A stretch of DNA of 64,000 nt from Acinetobacter bouvetii (GTDB taxonomy: Bacteria; Pseudomonadota; Gammaproteobacteria; Pseudomonadales; Moraxellaceae): assembly GCF_902753875.1 (NCBI RefSeq), contig NZ_CADDTS010000042.1, positions 61,250 through 125,249 of the forward strand, written 5' to 3'. Position 1 is the first letter of the stretch; each line of letters starts with the position of its first letter. Below, piece after piece: positions 8,224-18,645 of the stretch. The position numbers and the translations under genes were made by a program. The notes under the pieces were generated by a model, which ran no database searches, had not been told where the DNA came from, and worked only from the letters and a program-made list of their open reading frames with translations.

Positions 8224-9492
8224 TTACTGAATAACCATCCAAAGTACCGCCATTAAAATCGCCATATGCAGCATTTGTGCGGGGGCAAAATATAGAAAAT
8301 ATTTCCCGCCACCAGTTAAAAATGCATTGATGCTTTTAGAAAATGCATGTGCAGCCAAACCAATCATCATAGCGTAGACCAACGTCATCTGCTGTGGTGT
8401 TCCTTGCATCACCACCGTTGCCATGGCGGCATGCACTTCAAATAAAGAAGCGAAGAATGCCCCAATAATCAAACCGCTATCACCCAACACTACATTCAAG
8501 CCATATACCGCTGCTTGAATCACTGTCAGTGTTACCACAATGATCAAGGCTTCCTTAATGCTGAACATACGACTGTCCATATGCGTAATATCATTTTGTG
8601 GTGTAGCCTGTTGACCCATCGTCGCTTTGGATGAATGAATTAACATCAAGGCAATGATCAAAAGCACTGCAATGCCAATACTGCAAGGCAACAATAAAAC
8701 CTTAAACCAAGCAAAATTAATCCCTGCGACAATAATCAGCAGCTGTAACAGGGTCGCAATACAGGAAATTAAGCCTGCACCGGCATTAGATTTGGCTTCT
8801 GCTTTGCCTGAACGGACTTCCATGCCCAAACTGGCAATAGTTGCGGTGCTAGAAACAAAACCGGATGCCAAAGATGACAACATCAAGGCTTTATTGTTTG
8901 GCAAGAGACGTTTAGCAATATGTGCCAAGGACTGTACGCCTAAAATCATGATCAGCAGTTTTAGAATCACATATGGATTGAGTACTGTGCCCCACATTGC
9001 CTGATCCGGCATCAGTGGCAACGCAATTAAAATCAGTGCCAGTAAAAACAAACCGTCACGCAGTTCAAAATGCTGAATCCAATTGCCAGCAAAATAATGC
9101 AATGACTGCTTGCCCATTAAAATCAGACACAACACTACCGCTAACCCTGCAGCAAGCGGCACATTAAACACACATAATGCACCAATCAAATAGGTCATCA
9201 AAAATGCCAGTTCAGTGGTCGCACCAATATCCTGTTTTTGTTTAATCAGGCTATAAACACAAAAAGTCGTGACTGAAAATGCACCTAAGATACCTACTGC
9301 AAGATGTAGTAAAAAACATACTGCCCCAAGCAAGGCGCAAATGGTAAATGAACGCAGTCCGGCAAAACTGGGTTCACTTTCTTTACGATTATGCTTTTCT
9401 CGTTCTAAACCGATTAATAAACCGCAGCCTAATGCAGATACCATGACTCTCAATAATTCTTGAAAGGATAAATCTAGTAATACAGTATTCAA
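8224..9492 (-). CDS. MgtC/DUF4010 family inner-membrane protein
   Basis: A 422-residue polytopic membrane protein. The N-terminal third is an MgtC/SapB-like domain (LGCGLLIGLEREKHN, about 22-36, then AGLRSFTICALLGA). The rest matches DUF4010, with hydrophobic segments around SLASGFVSSTATIASLGMEV (about 207-226) and a last hydrophobic hairpin. MgtC-type proteins are linked to magnesium and phosphate stress and modulate F-type ATPase, but the DUF4010 fusion has no assigned biochemistry. It lies between ppk and a Na/Pi cotransporter, so a role in ion or phosphate balance during polyphosphate build-up is plausible but inferred. Confidence 0.8.
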   Translation of the reverse strand: MNTVLLDLSFQELLRVMVSALGCGLLIGLEREKHNRKESEPSFAGLRSFTICALLGAVCFLLHLAVGILGAFSVTTFCVYSLIKQKQDIGATTELAFLMTYLIGALCVFNVPLAAGLAVVLCLILMGKQSLHYFAGNWIQHFELRDGLFLLALILIALPLMPDQAMWGTVLNPYVILKLLIMILGVQSLAHIAKRLLPNNKALMLSSLASGFVSSTATIASLGMEVRSGKAEAKSNAGAGLISCIATLLQLLIIVAGINFAWFKVLLLPCSIGIAVLLIIALMLIHSSKATMGQQATPQNDITHMDSRMFSIKEALIIVVTLTVIQAAVYGLNVVLGDSGLIIGAFFASLFEVHAAMATVVMQGTPQQMTLVYAMMIGLAAHAFSKSINAFLTGGGKYFLYFAPAQMLHMAILMAVLWMVIQ

Positions 9493-9541
9493 TGTCTTAG
9501 CCTCAGCACAGCTGGATAAAAAATGCGATGAATCACATTCA

Positions 9542-11134
9542 TCAAGACTCCTCTAAAAGACGCTCATACATCACATTAGAGAAACGATAGCTATGTGCAA
9601 TTAAGCGATCCATCCAACGCTGTGCAGCTAATAATTCCACCCCTTTGGACGCGCTTAATTGATTTACTTCGGTATATTCCATGACTTTTTCGCGCATTTC
9701 GGCACGATGGCTACTGGTCCATTTTTTTAAGTGATTTAAATCGGCTCTAAGACTTTCAATGACTGACTGATCTGCTAACTGTTCTATATTTGAAAAGTAA
9801 CTTTCTAAAATATTGCAATAATCTAGTGCTAACTGAAAAATTGCTGGTTGTGTTCGTAGCAATATCGCATTATCTAAACGCTCTAAATCATTATGTAAGA
9901 CACGTACATAGACTATTACTCGCAGTAATGATAAGAATTTTTGTTTGAGCGCAGGATGCTCAGGAATCGCTATTTTTTCTAAATACTGCTCAATATGCTG
10001 AATAATCTCATTCAGCGTATTCAACTGTTGCTGTCTAGGTAATGTACCAGTCTGAAAAACCATTTGTAGAATTTTAAAAATCTCAAATATGCTGAAATAT
10101 ACCGCCTTTTCCGCGGCCTGTACTGCAATGGCAGGTACTTGCAAACTTCCATCATCCAGACTGTCTAAAATGGCAGGATTATTACTTGGCAACCATTGGA
10201 TAATTTTCTGTTCTAAAAATTTCAGACTTGGCATAAACATACATGCCCCCAACACACTGAATGCTGTATGAAACATCGCGAGCATAATCACTTGATCAAT
10301 GCTGCTGAAAAATGCACTGTGTTTAATCAACCAAAGAAAAAACGGTGCTAACAGGAAAAATGCAGCAATCGCACTCACGAGATTAAAAATCACGTTCACA
10401 GCAACTGTACGTTTGGCATTGATCGAAGCGCCAATCACCGAAATCACGGTAATGCTGACTGCACCAATATTTTGCCCAATCACCATATATAGCGCCTGCG
10501 GCAAGTCAATCGCACCACTGACTAAGGCAGCCATAGTCGCTGTAATAGATGCACTAGAGGACTGCAGCAGCATTGCCATAATGATGCCGATCAGCACCAA
10601 AACCAATTGTGACCACAAGCTGTCATAACCAAAAAAGGATAAATCTGAGTGTACAGCAAACCCCGCCATGGCTTTTTGCAAAACATCAATGCCAAAGAAA
10701 ATCAGACCAAAGCCTGCAATCACAAGGCCCAATAAAGCCATTTGGCCTTTAGCGATGAGTTTAAGCAGAGCGCCTAAAGCAATCATCGGTAATGCCAACA
10801 TGGAAATGGAAAATTTCATGCCCAAAAATGCCACAATCCAACTAGTACTGGTTGTGCCGATATTGGCACCAATCACTACACTCATGGCTTGCGTGAAACT
10901 GAGTACCCCTGCTCCGACAAAACCAATGGCGGCGACAATTGTTGCTGTAGATGAATGCACCAGCAATGTCATACCCAAACCTGACAGCATGGCTTTAAAC
11001 GGCGTTGCCGTAAACCTTGTCAGTAACTCCTTCAAGGTCTGACCTGCAATTTCTTTAAGGCTATCAGTCAGTAACGTCATACCAATTAAAAATAGACCGA
11101 CACCGCCACATAGTTCAGAGAGAATTTGAAGCAC
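9542..11134 (-). CDS. Na/Pi cotransporter family protein with PhoU-like tail
   Basis: A 530-residue member of the NptA/PNaS (SLC34-like) family that couples phosphate entry to sodium. The inverted repeat halves are clear: LVHSSTATI (59-66) with GANIGTTS (89-96), and LQSSSASIT (190-198) with GQNIGAVS (220-227). The SSS triads line the substrate site in this family. Hydrophobic segments end near residue 320. The last 190 residues are helical and PhoU-like (for example EIFKILQMVFQTG and the C-terminal RWMDRLIAHSYRFSNVMYE). The gene lies 49 bases upstream of the MgtC/DUF4010 gene and is probably co-transcribed with it. Confidence 0.9.
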   Translation of the reverse strand: MLQILSELCGGVGLFLIGMTLLTDSLKEIAGQTLKELLTRFTATPFKAMLSGLGMTLLVHSSTATIVAAIGFVGAGVLSFTQAMSVVIGANIGTTSTSWIVAFLGMKFSISMLALPMIALGALLKLIAKGQMALLGLVIAGFGLIFFGIDVLQKAMAGFAVHSDLSFFGYDSLWSQLVLVLIGIIMAMLLQSSSASITATMAALVSGAIDLPQALYMVIGQNIGAVSITVISVIGASINAKRTVAVNVIFNLVSAIAAFFLLAPFFLWLIKHSAFFSSIDQVIMLAMFHTAFSVLGACMFMPSLKFLEQKIIQWLPSNNPAILDSLDDGSLQVPAIAVQAAEKAVYFSIFEIFKILQMVFQTGTLPRQQQLNTLNEIIQHIEQYLEKIAIPEHPALKQKFLSLLRVIVYVRVLHNDLERLDNAILLRTQPAIFQLALDYCNILESYFSNIEQLADQSVIESLRADLNHLKKWTSSHRAEMREKVMEYTEVNQLSASKGVELLAAQRWMDRLIAHSYRFSNVMYERLLEES

Positions 11135-11228
11135 TACATTCCCCTATAAATTTCAAAAAAATTATGCTATTCAATGACATTTATTTAAATCTTGCACCAT
11201 TGAATTATTATCAAAGAATAAAAAAAAA

Positions 11229-11261
11229 GCAGGCAGACTATTCAGGGAGTCATCTGCCTGC
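11229..11261 (-). terminator. Terminator of the efflux operon
   Basis: GCAGGCAGA pairs with TCTGCCTGC (loop about 15 bases). On the minus strand the stem is followed by a run of eight T. It lies 14 bases after the last gene of the operon. Confidence 0.85.
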
Positions 11262-11275
11262 AAAAGGGAAACCCT

Positions 11276-12400
11276 TTACGCCATGGTATGAATCGTGTCT
11301 TTAAAGCGCTTCCAAGACACATAAAAAAACACTGACGCAATACCTAACAACCATACAAATGATGGCCACACCACATCGAATCCTGCATTACGGTATAAAA
11401 TGGCCTGAGCCAAAGAGACGAAGTGTGTAGTTGGGGCAATCATCATGACCTGCTGCACTATTTCCGGCATGCTTTCACGTGGGGTTAACCCACCTGACAA
11501 CATTTGCATTGGAATTAGTACCAACATCATTAGCAAGCCAAACTGCGGCATGGATTTCGAAACGGTTGCCATATAAATACCCATCGAAGTAGTTGCAAAC
11601 AGTGTGAGTAAGGCGCCAAAGAAAAATAGCGGCAAACTGCCGTCAATCGGTACATGCAATACACCTTGAACCACGACTTTTAAGCCAACAAATGCAGCGA
11701 TTAATACCACAAGACTCATTGACCAGACTTTGGACATCATGATTTCAAATACCGTTACTGGCATTACCATCAAATGTTCAATGGTGCCATGCTCACGTTC
11801 ACGAATCAGCGCTGCACCAGTCAGAATAATTGAAAGCATTGCCACGTTATTAATAATCTGCATGACACTCATAAACCATTGCTTTTCAAGTGTTGGATTA
11901 AAACGCGAGCGTATCGCCAAATCTATAGGCAGATTAGTGACTTCACGGTTACGCAGCACATATTCATTCACTTCAGACTGAATCATCTGCTGAATATAGC
12001 CTGCACCCGACATAGCTTGAGTCATACGGGTTGCATCAACATTGACTTGAATCTCCGCACTTTCGCCAGACAACACATCTTGCTGAAAATTGGCTGGAAT
12101 ATTTACTGCAAAAGTAAACTCACCTGCATCCATACCCTCATCCATCGTGTTCAGCGTTGTCGTTTTACTGGTAAAATTTGGAGGATAAAATGCTGAAGAA
12201 ATCCGTTCAGACAAAGTTGAATGATCCTCATCAACAATCGCAATCGGCGCCATATTCAATGTTTCTTTTACAGCAGTTGATGATGTGTAAACTGATACAG
12301 TAAAAGTGTAAATAATTAACACTAGCATGATTGGATCACGCCAGAGACTCCAAAGCTCTTTACAGCCGAGCTGATAGATATTCTGTAATTTTGTGAACAT
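11276..12400 (-). CDS. ABC-2 type transporter permease (YhhJ-like)
   Basis: A 374-residue permease. A first transmembrane helix (PIMLVLIIYTFTVSVYTSST) is followed by a large periplasmic loop of about 140 residues. The ABC-2 membrane core then contains IREREHGTIEHLMVMPVTVF (about 199-218), the hallmark of exporters of the YhhJ/YbhR type. It starts one base after the RbbA-like gene stops and closes the five-gene efflux operon. With that protein it should form the inner-membrane channel feeding a HlyD adaptor and an outer membrane factor. The substrate is unknown. Confidence 0.9.
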   Translation of the reverse strand: MFTKLQNIYQLGCKELWSLWRDPIMLVLIIYTFTVSVYTSSTAVKETLNMAPIAIVDEDHSTLSERISSAFYPPNFTSKTTTLNTMDEGMDAGEFTFAVNIPANFQQDVLSGESAEIQVNVDATRMTQAMSGAGYIQQMIQSEVNEYVLRNREVTNLPIDLAIRSRFNPTLEKQWFMSVMQIINNVAMLSIILTGAALIREREHGTIEHLMVMPVTVFEIMMSKVWSMSLVVLIAAFVGLKVVVQGVLHVPIDGSLPLFFFGALLTLFATTSMGIYMATVSKSMPQFGLLMMLVLIPMQMLSGGLTPRESMPEIVQQVMMIAPTTHFVSLAQAILYRNAGFDVVWPSFVWLLGIASVFFYVSWKRFKDTIHTMA

Positions 12401-12401
12401 C

Positions 12402-15158
12402 TTATTGCTCCTGTTTCTTCAGCAAGGCAATAGCAGCAAACATTACTACCGGAACAGCCATGGCAATGATCCAAATGGCCTGTTTCAAATCATCAAAGCC
12501 CAAACCTTTATTAAAAATTCCACGACTGATATTGACCATATGCGTTGCCGGATAAATTTCCCCAAACCAGCGTCCAAACCCTTCCAAAGACGATACAGGA
12601 TTGATAATTCCAGCAAACTGCATAACTGGTATCAAAGTCCCAATCATGACTAAAAACATTGAAGCAATCTGGCTTTTGGTAATAGTAGATGCCAATAGCC
12701 CCATACCTGTGGCAAAAATTACAAACAAAAAAGAAGTTAAGGTCAGAGCAAAGAAGCTACCTTTTACAGGTACATCAAATAAAGTAACCATGACCAAACA
12801 CATAAGGAAATAGTTCAGCATTGCCAACAAAATATACGGAATCTGTTTACCAATTAAAAATTCTGTTCGCGTCACTGGTGTGACATACAAATTCACAATC
12901 GAACCTAATTCTTTTTCTCGCACCACAGATAAAGCAGTCAGCATGGCAGGAATCAACAGCAGTAATAAAGGCAGTACTGCGGGCGACATTGCTGGCAAAC
13001 TTTTAATATCTGGGTTATAGCGGTAGCGGGTTTCAACACTCACAGCGCTAGATGTTTTATAACCACTTTGTTCTAATGCTTTTTGCATCAGCCAATACGT
13101 GTGAATCCCCTGCACATAACCTTGCACAGTTTCTGCACGCTGTGGCATCGCACCATCAATCCACGCAGCGACTTGCACCTGTTCACCACGAGCAACATCA
13201 CGAGCAAAATTTGGCGGAATTTCTATCGCCAAGGAAATATCCCCACTACGCATACGCTGATCAATATCATCATAGCTTTGCAGCGATGGTTGTTCGATAA
13301 AATAGCGCGACCCTGCAATACTCATGCTGTAGTTTTGACTTAAGCTCGTTTGGTCACGATCCAGCACAGCGAATTTGAGGTCTTCAACATCCATGGTGAT
13401 GCCGTAGCCCATGACCAGCAGTAAAATTAATGACCCCATTAAAGCCATGGTGGCGCGAATCGGATCACGCGCCAACTCCAAAGATTCACGCCAGGCAAAA
13501 CTCAATAACCGGCGCAAACTGAATTTTTTTGGCTTGGCATTCAGTTCTTTACTGCCATTTGTTTCAGCAATACTTTCCGCCAAATCATTGGGCTGATCTT
13601 TAGTGCCTGCACCAGCATCAATCAAATAACCGATAAAAGCTTCTTCAAGTGTTTCAGCATGGCGGTTTTTAATCAGCTGTGCTGGTGACGCACTGTCAAG
13701 CACCCGTCCAGCGTGCATCATTGACATTCGGTCACAGCGCAAGGCTTCATTCATAAAATGCGTTGAAATAAAGATCGTGACCCCATCATTACGCGACAAA
13801 TTGATTAAATAGCGCCAGAAATTATCACGCGCAATCGGGTCAACCCCAGATGTTGGTTCATCCAGAATTAAAATTTCAGGATTATGCACCAGTGCCACTG
13901 CGAGTGATAAACGCTGACGAACCCCCAAGGGCAAATCATCAGGCAGTTTTTCTTTCACATTCTCAAGATCAAAACGCTCGAGCATCAGTTGTACACGCGG
14001 CTCAATTTGCTCTTGTGGCACATGAAATAATTTGGCATGCAATACCAAATTCTGCACAATAGTCAGTTCGCTATACAGGGAAAAAGCCTGCGACATATAG
14101 CCCACACGACGCCGGGTTTCAATATTGCTGCCTTCAACGGGCTGACCAAACAGCCATGCCTGCCCTTCCGATGCTTCTAAGAGGCCCGTCAGCACTTTCA
14201 TGGTGGTAGATTTACCGCAGCCATTTGAACCTAGAAAGCCAAAAATCTCACCACGTTTAATTTGAAAATTAACATGATCTACAGCAGTAAAATCTCCGAA
14301 TTTTACTGTTAAATCTTTCGCTTCAAGTGCAAAGGTATCTGAACCATAATCCGGCAAGGGCGGGATCACGACAGGTTCATAACCGGCTTTTTTTTCTTCT
14401 GGCAGCAATTTAATAAATGCATCTTCTAAGCTGATGCTTTGGGTTTGACTGAGCAGCTCCTGCGGTGTGCCAGTTTTTAAAATTTCCCCATCATCCATCA
14501 TGGCAAGCCAGTCGAAACCTTGTGCCTCATCCATATAAGCAGTAGCAACAATTACACTCATATGTGGACGAACTTTGCGAATACGGTTAATTAATTCCCA
14601 AAATTGCGCTCGCGCCAAAGGGTCAACCCCTGTTGTAGGCTCATCTAAAATCAGAAAATCCGGATCATGAATTAAAGAGCAGCATAGACTCAATTTCTGC
14701 TTCATCCCGCCAGAAAGTTTTCCTGCTGGGCGATCTAAAAAATTGTATAAACCTGTACTCTTGGTCAGTTCATCAATTCGTTTGCGGCGCTCGATGGCAT
14801 CATGTCCAAATAACCGGGCCACAAATTGTAAATTTTCTTCAACAGTTAATGTTTTATAGAGGTTTTTTCCTAGACCCTGAGGCATATAGGCAATATATGG
14901 GCAGACCTGAATTCGATGATATTTATCTGCAATATCACCACCCAAGACTGTTACTTTCCCCTGCTGCACAATTTTAGCACCTGACAACAAAGCCAATAAG
15001 CTAGATTTACCTACCCCATCTGGACCGATCAAACCAATCATGCAACCTGCAGGTAACGTTAACGACACTTTATTAAGCGCGACTGTTTTTCCATATTTCA
15101 GGCTGACATTTTCAATTTCTGCAACAAACGATCCTTTTTCAGATTGTTGTGTCATCAT
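12402..15158 (-). CDS. RbbA/YhiH-like ABC transporter: two ATPase domains fused to a permease
   Basis: A 918-residue fusion. The first nucleotide-binding domain has P-loop GPDGVGKSS (45-53), signature [12 protein letters not shown] and Walker [14 protein letters not shown]. The second has [10 protein letters not shown] near 315, a signature degenerated to [12 protein letters not shown], and [12 protein letters not shown]. The last 350 residues are an ABC-2 membrane domain with [21 protein letters not shown]. coli RbbA (YhiH) has the same order and sits between yhiI and yhhJ, the same arrangement as here. The start ATG overlaps the HlyD stop, so translation is coupled. RbbA was once linked to ribosomes; the operon here argues for export. 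Confidence 0.92.
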   Translation of the reverse strand: MMTQQSEKGSFVAEIENVSLKYGKTVALNKVSLTLPAGCMIGLIGPDGVGKSSLLALLSGAKIVQQGKVTVLGGDIADKYHRIQVCPYIAYMPQGLGKNLYKTLTVEENLQFVARLFGHDAIERRKRIDELTKSTGLYNFLDRPAGKLSGGMKQKLSLCCSLIHDPDFLILDEPTTGVDPLARAQFWELINRIRKVRPHMSVIVATAYMDEAQGFDWLAMMDDGEILKTGTPQELLSQTQSISLEDAFIKLLPEEKKAGYEPVVIPPLPDYGSDTFALEAKDLTVKFGDFTAVDHVNFQIKRGEIFGFLGSNGCGKSTTMKVLTGLLEASEGQAWLFGQPVEGSNIETRRRVGYMSQAFSLYSELTIVQNLVLHAKLFHVPQEQIEPRVQLMLERFDLENVKEKLPDDLPLGVRQRLSLAVALVHNPEILILDEPTSGVDPIARDNFWRYLINLSRNDGVTIFISTHFMNEALRCDRMSMMHAGRVLDSASPAQLIKNRHAETLEEAFIGYLIDAGAGTKDQPNDLAESIAETNGSKELNAKPKKFSLRRLLSFAWRESLELARDPIRATMALMGSLILLLVMGYGITMDVEDLKFAVLDRDQTSLSQNYSMSIAGSRYFIEQPSLQSYDDIDQRMRSGDISLAIEIPPNFARDVARGEQVQVAAWIDGAMPQRAETVQGYVQGIHTYWLMQKALEQSGYKTSSAVSVETRYRYNPDIKSLPAMSPAVLPLLLLLIPAMLTALSVVREKELGSIVNLYVTPVTRTEFLIGKQIPYILLAMLNYFLMCLVMVTLFDVPVKGSFFALTLTSFLFVIFATGMGLLASTITKSQIASMFLVMIGTLIPVMQFAGIINPVSSLEGFGRWFGEIYPATHMVNISRGIFNKGLGFDDLKQAIWIIAMAVPVVMFAAIALLKKQEQ

Positions 15159-16213
15159 TTAGCTTTTTTCTCTAAAAATGTCGGCCACACTGCCTGATCA
15201 TCAATTTTAATATATGCCACACCCGGCAAACCTGTTTTGACTTGTTCAATATTATTGTTTAATAAAGTGGGATCAATTTTCGCTTTAACACGGAACATCA
15301 ATTTTTGGCGTTCGCTTTCAGTTTCCACCGATTTTGGTGTGAACTGTGCAGTATCTGCAACAAATGACACTTTGGCAGGAATCACCACATTTTTCGCGGC
15401 ATCCAACACAATGCGAACTTCTGTACCAATGGCGATATGCCCTGCGACAGTTTCCGGCAAAAAGAAGGTCATATACACATCAGACAGATCAATCAGATTT
15501 AAAACACGTCCACCTGCTGCCACCAATTCACCCGGCTGTGCAACACGGAACTGCACTCTTGCTTTTAATGGAGCACGTAATTGCGCATCATCCATATCAA
15601 ATTTAATACGTTCAATCGATGCTTTGATTGCGTCAACTTGAGAGTGAGCCGCTGAAACTTGACTTTTAGAGGCCACGATCGCACCTTGCGCACTTTGCAC
15701 TTGTGCTTTAGCTGCGCTTAATACCGCTGCTACTTGCTGTGCAGAGGCACGTTCATCATCGAGTTGCTGCTTTGATGAGGCTCCCTCTTTGGCTAAAACC
15801 TCAGTACGCGCCAAACGGTTTTTAGCGGCCATCAATTCGGTTTCACGCTGCTGTACCATTGCCTCAGCAGCAGATTTTTCACTAATGCGCATTGACACTT
15901 GTGCTTCAGCAGTGGCAATTGCATCCTGTGCTTGACGCTGCTGGGCTTCCAATTCACGCAATTGGGCCTCTAAAGTAGAAATTTTAACCCGCGCCAAGAT
16001 TTGACCAGGCTCGACAAAGTCACCTTCTTTAACCAAAATTTCTTCTAACTGACCAGATAGCTTACTAGATACGTTAATTTCAGTGGCTTCAATACGTCCA
16101 TTGCCACTGACTAAGGCATCAGTGTCTGGCTTATTCATATTTTTCCAGATCAGATAAGCGACCACCCCTAAAACAACGATGAACCCAGCAATGGTTATTT
16201 TCTTAAAATTCAT
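15155..16213 (-). CDS. HlyD-family periplasmic adaptor (YhiI-like)
   Basis: A 352-residue membrane-fusion protein. An N-terminal anchor ([20 protein letters not shown], about 7-26) is followed by the split lipoyl domain ([20 protein letters not shown], about 47-66) and a long Ala/Gln-rich coiled coil (about 75-205). The second lipoyl half is [20 protein letters not shown] (about 212-231), and a beta-barrel domain completes it. It bridges the inner-membrane ABC exporter and the outer membrane factor. The gene is 18 bases after the outer-membrane gene and overlaps the next, consistent with one transcript. Confidence 0.92.
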   Translation of the reverse strand: MNFKKITIAGFIVVLGVVAYLIWKNMNKPDTDALVSGNGRIEATEINVSSKLSGQLEEILVKEGDFVEPGQILARVKISTLEAQLRELEAQQRQAQDAIATAEAQVSMRISEKSAAEAMVQQRETELMAAKNRLARTEVLAKEGASSKQQLDDERASAQQVAAVLSAAKAQVQSAQGAIVASKSQVSAAHSQVDAIKASIERIKFDMDDAQLRAPLKARVQFRVAQPGELVAAGGRVLNLIDLSDVYMTFFLPETVAGHIAIGTEVRIVLDAAKNVVIPAKVSFVADTAQFTPKSVETESERQKLMFRVKAKIDPTLLNNNIEQVKTGLPGVAYIKIDDQAVWPTFLEKKAK

Positions 16214-16231
16214 GTTTAATTACCCAATATT

Positions 16232-17629
16232 TTAAATTTTTTTTGCAAATGCGGTGTCACCACCCAAGGCAAAATAAAGACTGACATAGGACTGCATTAA
16301 GCTACTTTGCGTTTCAATCAATTGCTGTTCTGCACTAAGTAAATTGCGCTGTGCATCCAAAACGTCTAAATATCCCACAGCACCGTTGTCATAACGCAGT
16401 TGTGCCAGCCGTGCAGTTTCCTGGAAAGCACTGAGTCCTTGTTTCTGAATCCGTAATTGTTGATCTAAATATTTCTGTTGAACCAGTGCATCAGAGACTT
16501 CACGGAATGCGTTCTGTACCGTCTTTTCATACTCTGCCACTGCAATCTCTTTACGCACTTCTGCTAAGGTCAAATTATTTTTTAGACGACCCGCAGTAAA
16601 AATCGGCACACTGATACTTGGAGCAAACGACCAAACACTGCTGCCAGATTTAAATAAATCGTCTAAATCTGCACTGGCTGTTCCAAAACTGCCCGTCAGT
16701 GCGATACGTGGAAAAAATGCTGCGCGTGCCGCATAGATATTGGCATGCTTAGATTTAAGCATTGCTTCCGCAGCATGAATATCAAAACGGTTCAACAATA
16801 AGTCTGAAGGCAAACCCGTTTGTAGCATACTTGTTTTAAAAGTCACTTGATCTAAATCTGTTTTAGGCAAAGAAATCGGCTGTCCCACCAATTGCACTAA
16901 ATAGTTTGCAGTCAGTGCACGGGATTTCTGTAATTCAGCCACCAAAGCTTGACCATTACTGAGCATTGTTTTTGCTTGCATGTATTCCACTTTAGAGCCT
17001 GCACCCACCTCAAAACGGCGCTTAAAAATTCGTACTGATTTTTCATAATTCTGTACAGAACGCTGAGCAAAATGGATACGTTTATCCAGTTCAGACAGCG
17101 TTAAATAACTTTGAACAGTCTGCTGCATAATACTATTGCGTGCTGCATGCACATTGCTTTCAACTGCAAGAAATTGCTGCAAAGCCGCTTCATTCAAGCT
17201 GCGGATACGACCCCACAAATCCAGCTCCCATTGGTTCATGCCAAGACCCACAGAATACTGACTGGATGTCACTTCTCTACCGACATAAGATAAGTCGGCA
17301 GGCACATGACTGCGTTCCATGCTCGCAGTACCACCTATATTGGGAAAAAGTTCAGCACGTTGAATATTATAAGCCGCTTGTGCTTCATGCATACGTAATG
17401 AAGCAATCTTTAAATCCTGATTCGCCACTAGTGCCAGATCGACAATATTAATAAGTTGTTGATCTTTGACATAATCAATCCAAGAAAGTGCTTGGTAAGA
17501 GTGCTGAGTTTGAATCGGATAATTATGAGATAAAGAAATTTTAGGCTGTTGATAAGGATCTATTTGTTGACAACCAGTAATACTGAATATAATTAAAAAA
17601 CTACTATATTTTAATTGGGTAAATTGCAT
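16232..17629 (-). CDS. Outer membrane factor lipoprotein, NodT/OprM type
   Basis: A 465-residue TolC-like channel. Starting at the Met at 17629 gives a lipoprotein signal peptide with lipobox SITG-C (FLIIFSITGCQQ), and GGGG lies about 10 bases upstream. The alternative GTG at 17641 adds four residues inside the TetR stop. The two outer-membrane efflux repeats are visible: LRMHEAQAAYNIQRAELFPN with WELDLWGRIRSLNEAALQQF, and AARAAFFPRIALTGSFG with NAFREVSDALVQQKYLDQQ. It would carry the substrate through the outer membrane as the third part of the pump. Confidence 0.9.
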   Translation of the reverse strand: MQFTQLKYSSFLIIFSITGCQQIDPYQQPKISLSHNYPIQTQHSYQALSWIDYVKDQQLINIVDLALVANQDLKIASLRMHEAQAAYNIQRAELFPNIGGTASMERSHVPADLSYVGREVTSSQYSVGLGMNQWELDLWGRIRSLNEAALQQFLAVESNVHAARNSIMQQTVQSYLTLSELDKRIHFAQRSVQNYEKSVRIFKRRFEVGAGSKVEYMQAKTMLSNGQALVAELQKSRALTANYLVQLVGQPISLPKTDLDQVTFKTSMLQTGLPSDLLLNRFDIHAAEAMLKSKHANIYAARAAFFPRIALTGSFGTASADLDDLFKSGSSVWSFAPSISVPIFTAGRLKNNLTLAEVRKEIAVAEYEKTVQNAFREVSDALVQQKYLDQQLRIQKQGLSAFQETARLAQLRYDNGAVGYLDVLDAQRNLLSAEQQLIETQSSLMQSYVSLYFALGGDTAFAKKI

Positions 17630-17633
17630 AATA

Positions 17634-18329
17634 TTATTCACCCCAAAAATTAATAGAATGATACAAATGAGAATTTGAAAACATATTTTTTAAATGAATA
17701 CAAACTAACTGCTTCAATCTAATTTCAATATTAAAATTAGGATCTACCATCCAGTTATGAACTAAACCCATCAATGATGTTTTAATAAAATCATGTACCA
17801 TTTCAATATCTACATTTCGTGATAATTCCTCTAGAGCTAATGCTTCTTTAAGCCATTTAATAGTGTTTTCCTCACGCATATTATGAGATTTTACCAGACA
17901 TTCATTTAAAATTTTATTTTGTTCTAAACCATAAAATCTCAACCAAAAATATGCTCTATATTTTTCACGATGCAAATAAAAATCATCTGAAATACTTAAA
18001 ATTAATGAATTAATAGCATCTAAACCATATTTATTATTAGTTGCAATTTTAGATTTCTCATTTAACCAGTTTTCCAAATAATTTAAAACTCGAACAAGTA
18101 ATTGATCCTTAGAACCATAGCGCCTAGAAACTAAACCGCGACTGTATCCAGCATTCACACCTACTGCCTCTAATGTAACTGCATTAACGCCACCTTCTGA
18201 TAGAAGCTTAATAGTCTGATTCACCATCTTAAAATCAGATTCAATTGCTCTAACCTGTGTCTTTTTCTTAAAAAAAGCATTATTCAAGTTTTCTTTATGT
18301 TCTAAAACAGTTGAAATCTCAAGACTCAT
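17634..18329 (-). CDS. TetR-family transcriptional regulator
   Basis: A 231-residue regulator leading the efflux operon. The helix-turn-helix is NQTIKLLSEGGVNAVTLEAV (about 37-56) followed by NAGYSRGLVSRRYGSKDQLL. The rest is the variable ligand-binding all-helical domain, with an aromatic patch (YRAYFWLRFYGLEQNK). The N-terminus is about 30 residues longer than usual. It ends 4 bases before the outer-membrane gene, so it is part of the operon and probably represses it. The DNA here is more AT-rich than the pump genes. The inducer is unknown. Confidence 0.88.
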   Translation of the reverse strand: MSLEISTVLEHKENLNNAFFKKKTQVRAIESDFKMVNQTIKLLSEGGVNAVTLEAVGVNAGYSRGLVSRRYGSKDQLLVRVLNYLENWLNEKSKIATNNKYGLDAINSLILSISDDFYLHREKYRAYFWLRFYGLEQNKILNECLVKSHNMREENTIKWLKEALALEELSRNVDIEMVHDFIKTSLMGLVHNWMVDPNFNIEIRLKQLVCIHLKNMFSNSHLYHSINFWGE

Positions 18330-18645
18330 AACAGCCCCTTTCCAAAGACATATAAAAATATTGCTGTCGACAACTTTTTCTTATAAATAATATAAACTTA
18401 AAATAAAAAAAGGTCAAAAATTAATATTTTAATATTTTAATATTTTAAATATCAATAAAAACAATAACTTATATTAACCACACTAATAAAAATAATAATT
18501 AAAAAAATACCGATCTTTTTAGTCAGTTTTGTTTTACTGGCACAAAAAAAAGTTGTTGCAAAACAACTTTAATCATAAAACAATAACATTGACTACAACT
18601 GAATTTATAATTATTTTATTAAAAATTTTTTAAACGAGACTTAAA
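18330..18645. promoter_or_regulatory. Divergent promoter region between tetR and pap
   Basis: This 316-base, very AT-rich region separates two divergent genes. It holds three tandem AATATTTT-type units (about 18421-18447) and a hairpin AAAGTTGTT/AACAACTTT (18549-18557/18562-18570) in the pap leader. No promoter stands out enough to assign. Confidence 0.45.
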
